Positions 61,934 through 64,000 of a stretch of 64,000 nucleotides of DNA are shown here, in pieces. Source of the stretch: Urinicoccus timonensis. GTDB lineage: Bacteria; Bacillota; Clostridia; Tissierellales; Peptoniphilaceae. The stretch lies in assembly GCF_900232945.1 (NCBI RefSeq), contig NZ_OCTU01000002.1, positions 1 through 64,000 of the forward strand, in the 5' to 3' direction. The notes beneath the pieces were generated by a model. That model saw only the letters and a program-made list of their open reading frames with translations. It did no database searches and was not told the DNA's origin. Position numbers and translations under genes: made by a program. Numbering within the stretch: position 1 is the stretch's first letter; each line of letters starts with the position of its first letter.

Positions 61934-62190
61934 TATATTAAACAAGAGAAAAAGAAGAGTACTGAGTTTGGACTTTTCCAGAGAGCTTCGTTTGGTGGAA
62001 GAAGCAAAGAAAGAACTTGGGAAGATGGTCTTTTTATTGGAGCTGTTGAAGTTTTTAGGCGGCTACGGGTGCTCCCGTTACAGGGCTAGGGTATGATGGT
62101 ACCTAAAGAGGTCTAGCTTGCAAAAGCTGGATGAATTAAGGTGGTAACACGAAGTTTATGCTTTCGTCCTTTGGGGCGGAAGCTTTTTTT
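61934..62190 (+). promoter_or_regulatory. T-box riboswitch, methionine type
   Basis: The leader shows AGTACTGA, the AGAGAG and TTTGGTGGAA elements of Stem I at 61980-62000 (stem GCTTC/GAAGC), the specifier ATG at 62025-62027 (Met codon) between paired flanks, and the T-box AAGGTGGTAACACG at 62138-62151. A terminator GCTTTCGTCC/GGGCGGAAGC with seven T residues follows at 62160-62190. Uncharged tRNA-Met would pair with the T-box and allow transcription. It controls the sulfhydrylase and metA. Confidence 0.9.
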
Positions 62191-62218
62191 ATTGAGAAAT
62201 TAAAGAAAAGAGGAAAGT

Positions 62219-63487
62219 ATGAAAGAGACAAAAAATATTGAAAGCCTATGCGTACAAGCAGGATATGATCCTAAAAATGGCCAAGAGAGAATTCCGGCCA
62301 TTAGCCAATCCATTACCTTTAAATATGACAAGACCCAGGATGTCCAAGACCTTTTTGACCTTAAGGTTCCGGGACACTTTTACTCCCGCTTGTCCAATCC
62401 CACGGTGGAAGTTTTGGAAAAGAAAATTACGGCCCTGGAAGGGGGCATTGGCGCCCTGGCCCTTTCTTCCGGCCAAGCTGCAGCCACCATTGCTTTTTTA
62501 ACCCTGGCCCAAGCTGGGGACCATATTGTATCGGCCAACAACATCTATGGGGGAATCCACTCCCTTTTGGCCTCTACCCTAAAGAGAATGGGGATTTCCA
62601 CCAGCTTTGTCCACTATGATGACCTGGCTGGAGTAGAAGGAGCCATCCAAGAAAACACCAAGGCCATCTATGCCGAAACCATCTCCAATCCCAGTGCAGA
62701 AGTCATTGACATCCAAGGCCTAGCCGACATTGCCCACCGCCATCAAATTCCATTGATTGTAGACAACACCTTTGCCACTCCAGTCCTTTGCCGGCCCTTT
62801 GATTATGGTGCCGACCTGGTGATCCACTCCACCAGCAAGTACATTGACGGCCATGCCACCAGCATTGGAGGAATCATTGTAGACAGCGGCAACTACGATT
62901 GGACCCAAGGCAAGACCCCCCTCCTAACGGAAAAAGATCCTGCCTACCATGGTCTGTCCTATACAGAAAGCTTTGGCCCCTTGGCCTACCTAACCCGGGC
63001 CCGGGCAGTCTATCTAAGAGACCTGGGAGCATCTTTAAGTCCCTTTAATGCCTTTTTAACCAACCTAGGGGCCGAAACCCTGGCTTTAAGAATGGAAAGA
63101 CATTCAGAAAATGCTCTGAAAGTGGCCAAATTTTTACAAGGCCATGAAAAAGTGGACTGGGTCCGCTACCCCTTCTTAGAAGATTCCCCCTCCTATGAAA
63201 ATGCCAAAAAATACCTAAAGGCCGGTAGTGGAGTCCTGTCCTTTGGCGTCAAGGGGGGACGGGAAGAAGCAGCCCGAGTCATCGATAACTTAAACTTTAT
63301 CAGCCTGGTGGTCCATGTGGCCGATGTTCGTAGCCATGCCCTCCACCCAGCCAGCTCCACCCATAGACAACTCAGCGACCAAGACCTGGCAGCCACCGGC
63401 ATTGATAAAAATCTCATCCGTCTATCTGTAGGAATTGAAGACCCTCAAGACATTATTGAAGACCTAGACCAGGCTCTTAGGGCTTAA
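62219..63487 (+). CDS. metY: O-acetylhomoserine sulfhydrylase
   Basis: The 422-residue PLP enzyme makes homocysteine from O-acetylhomoserine and sulfide. Signature: YSRLSNPTVEVLEKKITALEGG, ISNPSAEVIDI, VDNTFATPVL and the PLP lysine in IHSTSKYIDGHAT. The C-terminus RLSVGIEDPQDIIEDLDQAL fits the Cys/Met enzyme family. Length supports O-acetylhomoserine use rather than cystathionine synthases (about 380 residues). Controlled by the T-box. Confidence 0.94.
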   Translation: MKETKNIESLCVQAGYDPKNGQERIPAISQSITFKYDKTQDVQDLFDLKVPGHFYSRLSNPTVEVLEKKITALEGGIGALALSSGQAAATIAFLTLAQAGDHIVSANNIYGGIHSLLASTLKRMGISTSFVHYDDLAGVEGAIQENTKAIYAETISNPSAEVIDIQGLADIAHRHQIPLIVDNTFATPVLCRPFDYGADLVIHSTSKYIDGHATSIGGIIVDSGNYDWTQGKTPLLTEKDPAYHGLSYTESFGPLAYLTRARAVYLRDLGASLSPFNAFLTNLGAETLALRMERHSENALKVAKFLQGHEKVDWVRYPFLEDSPSYENAKKYLKAGSGVLSFGVKGGREEAARVIDNLNFISLVVHVADVRSHALHPASSTHRQLSDQDLAATGIDKNLIRLSVGIEDPQDIIEDLDQALRA

Positions 63488-63507
63488 AATTAAGAAAGGA
63501 GGCAGGC

Positions 63508-64000
63508 ATGCCCTTAATTTTACCAGACCAACTCATTGACCAGGAGGTCTTAAACCAAGAAAATATCTTTACCATGACCCAGGACCAGGCCAACCACCAA
63601 GACATCCGACCTATTAAAATCCTCATTGTCAATCTCATGCCCAAAAAAGAGGAAACTGAGTTGCAACTTTTACGGATGCTTTCTAACTCAGCCCTGCAAA
63701 TGAATATTGACCTGGTCCGGATGGATTCTTATCAGGCCACCCATGCCAGCCAGGACCGGTTGAAAAAATTCTATAAGACCTATGACCAAATCAAGGACCA
63801 AAAATTTGACGCCATGATCATTACCGGGGCTCCAGTAGAGCGGATGGACTACCAAGACATCATCTATTGGAAGGAATTGAAAAACATCTTTGACTTTGCC
63901 CGGGAACACGTCTTTTCTACCCTATTTATCTGCTGGTCAGCCCAGGCAGCTCTCTACCATTATTTTGGGGTTCCCAAGCAGGAGGTGGAGGAAAAAATCT
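63508..64000 (+). CDS. metA: Homoserine O-acetyltransferase MetA (5' part, cut by right edge)
   Basis: The ATG at 63508 follows AAAGGAGG. 164 residues are in the window: PIKILIVNLMPKKEETELQLLR, ITGAPVERMDY and the nucleophile Cys in FICWSAQAALYHYFGVPKQ. At the position that decides acyl-CoA use (residue 111 in E. coli numbering, Gly for succinyl-CoA) this protein has Glu in APVE, pointing to acetyl-CoA, in agreement with the O-acetylhomoserine sulfhydrylase before it. The C-terminal half is missing. Confidence 0.93.
   Translation, partial: MPLILPDQLIDQEVLNQENIFTMTQDQANHQDIRPIKILIVNLMPKKEETELQLLRMLSNSALQMNIDLVRMDSYQATHASQDRLKKFYKTYDQIKDQKFDAMIITGAPVERMDYQDIIYWKELKNIFDFAREHVFSTLFICWSAQAALYHYFGVPKQEVEEKI

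Overview
The window looks like chromosomal housekeeping DNA from a low-to-mid G+C Gram-positive anaerobe of the Firmicutes (Bacillota). My best guess is the Tissierellia/Peptoniphilaceae group of anaerobic cocci. This is inferred from gene content: a B12-dependent class II ribonucleotide reductase, ThyX, type III glutamine synthetase, a CBS/DRTGG manganese pyrophosphatase, an iron-sulfur serine dehydratase, the cysS-mrnC-thyX-rlmB-yacP cluster, TsaE-TsaB-RimI-TsaD, strong AAGGAGG ribosome binding sites and a T-box leader. I found no rRNA, tRNA, CRISPR array or prophage. The only mobile element seen is a truncated IS3-type end at base 1.

Layout. 1-230: start of an IS3-family orfA running off the left edge. 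386-10491: a zinc-ribbon/TPR/SH3 membrane protein, an alpha/beta hydrolase with a 2-hydroxyacid dehydrogenase, a CobD-like aminotransferase divergent from threonine aldolase, then a leftward run of MATE pump, coiled-coil protein, deoxyribosyltransferase and dihydroorotase. 10667-16016: a polar amino acid ABC importer meets a convergent NAD-salvage pair (nicotinate phosphoribosyltransferase and a metallophosphatase). 16017-18169: 2.1 kb without a credible protein gene, packed with palindromes, a tandem duplication and a REP-like repeat. 18170-28999: small stress and lipoprotein genes, HlyIII and MscS, an LtaS-like enzyme, an ABC exporter, rlmH and mgsA.

29096-29250 holds a well-delimited orphan small RNA gene: promoter, 12-bp closing stem, terminator. 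29359-36876 is leftward: two zinc-ribbon membrane proteins behind a (TA)11 tract, then a five-gene overlapping run of oligoendopeptidase F, RmlD-like reductase, dicarboxylate symporter, zinc phospholipase C-like protein and MFS transporter. From 36961 most genes read rightward: a glucosaminidase, nrdJ under two predicted NrdR boxes, MATE plus serine dehydratase, and the t6A (tsa) operon. Then comes a cluster of DnaA boxes (46611-46728), a two-gene chromate-type transporter, an MBOAT/DHHW acyltransferase pair, glutamine synthetase III, pyrG, pyrophosphatase, cysS-mrnC-thyX-rlmB-yacP, and finally a methionine T-box controlling O-acetylhomoserine sulfhydrylase and metA, cut by the right edge.

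The genes mostly serve nucleotide supply (pyrC, pyrG, nrdJ, thyX, deoxyribosyltransferase), translation (tsa genes, cysS, rlmH, rlmB), amino acid metabolism and envelope building. The least explained parts are the 16-18 kb palindrome island, the orphan RNA near 29.1 kb, the DnaA-box cluster at 46.6 kb, and the repeated zinc-ribbon/membrane/SH3 architecture. All family names come from reading the translated sequence, without database searches.
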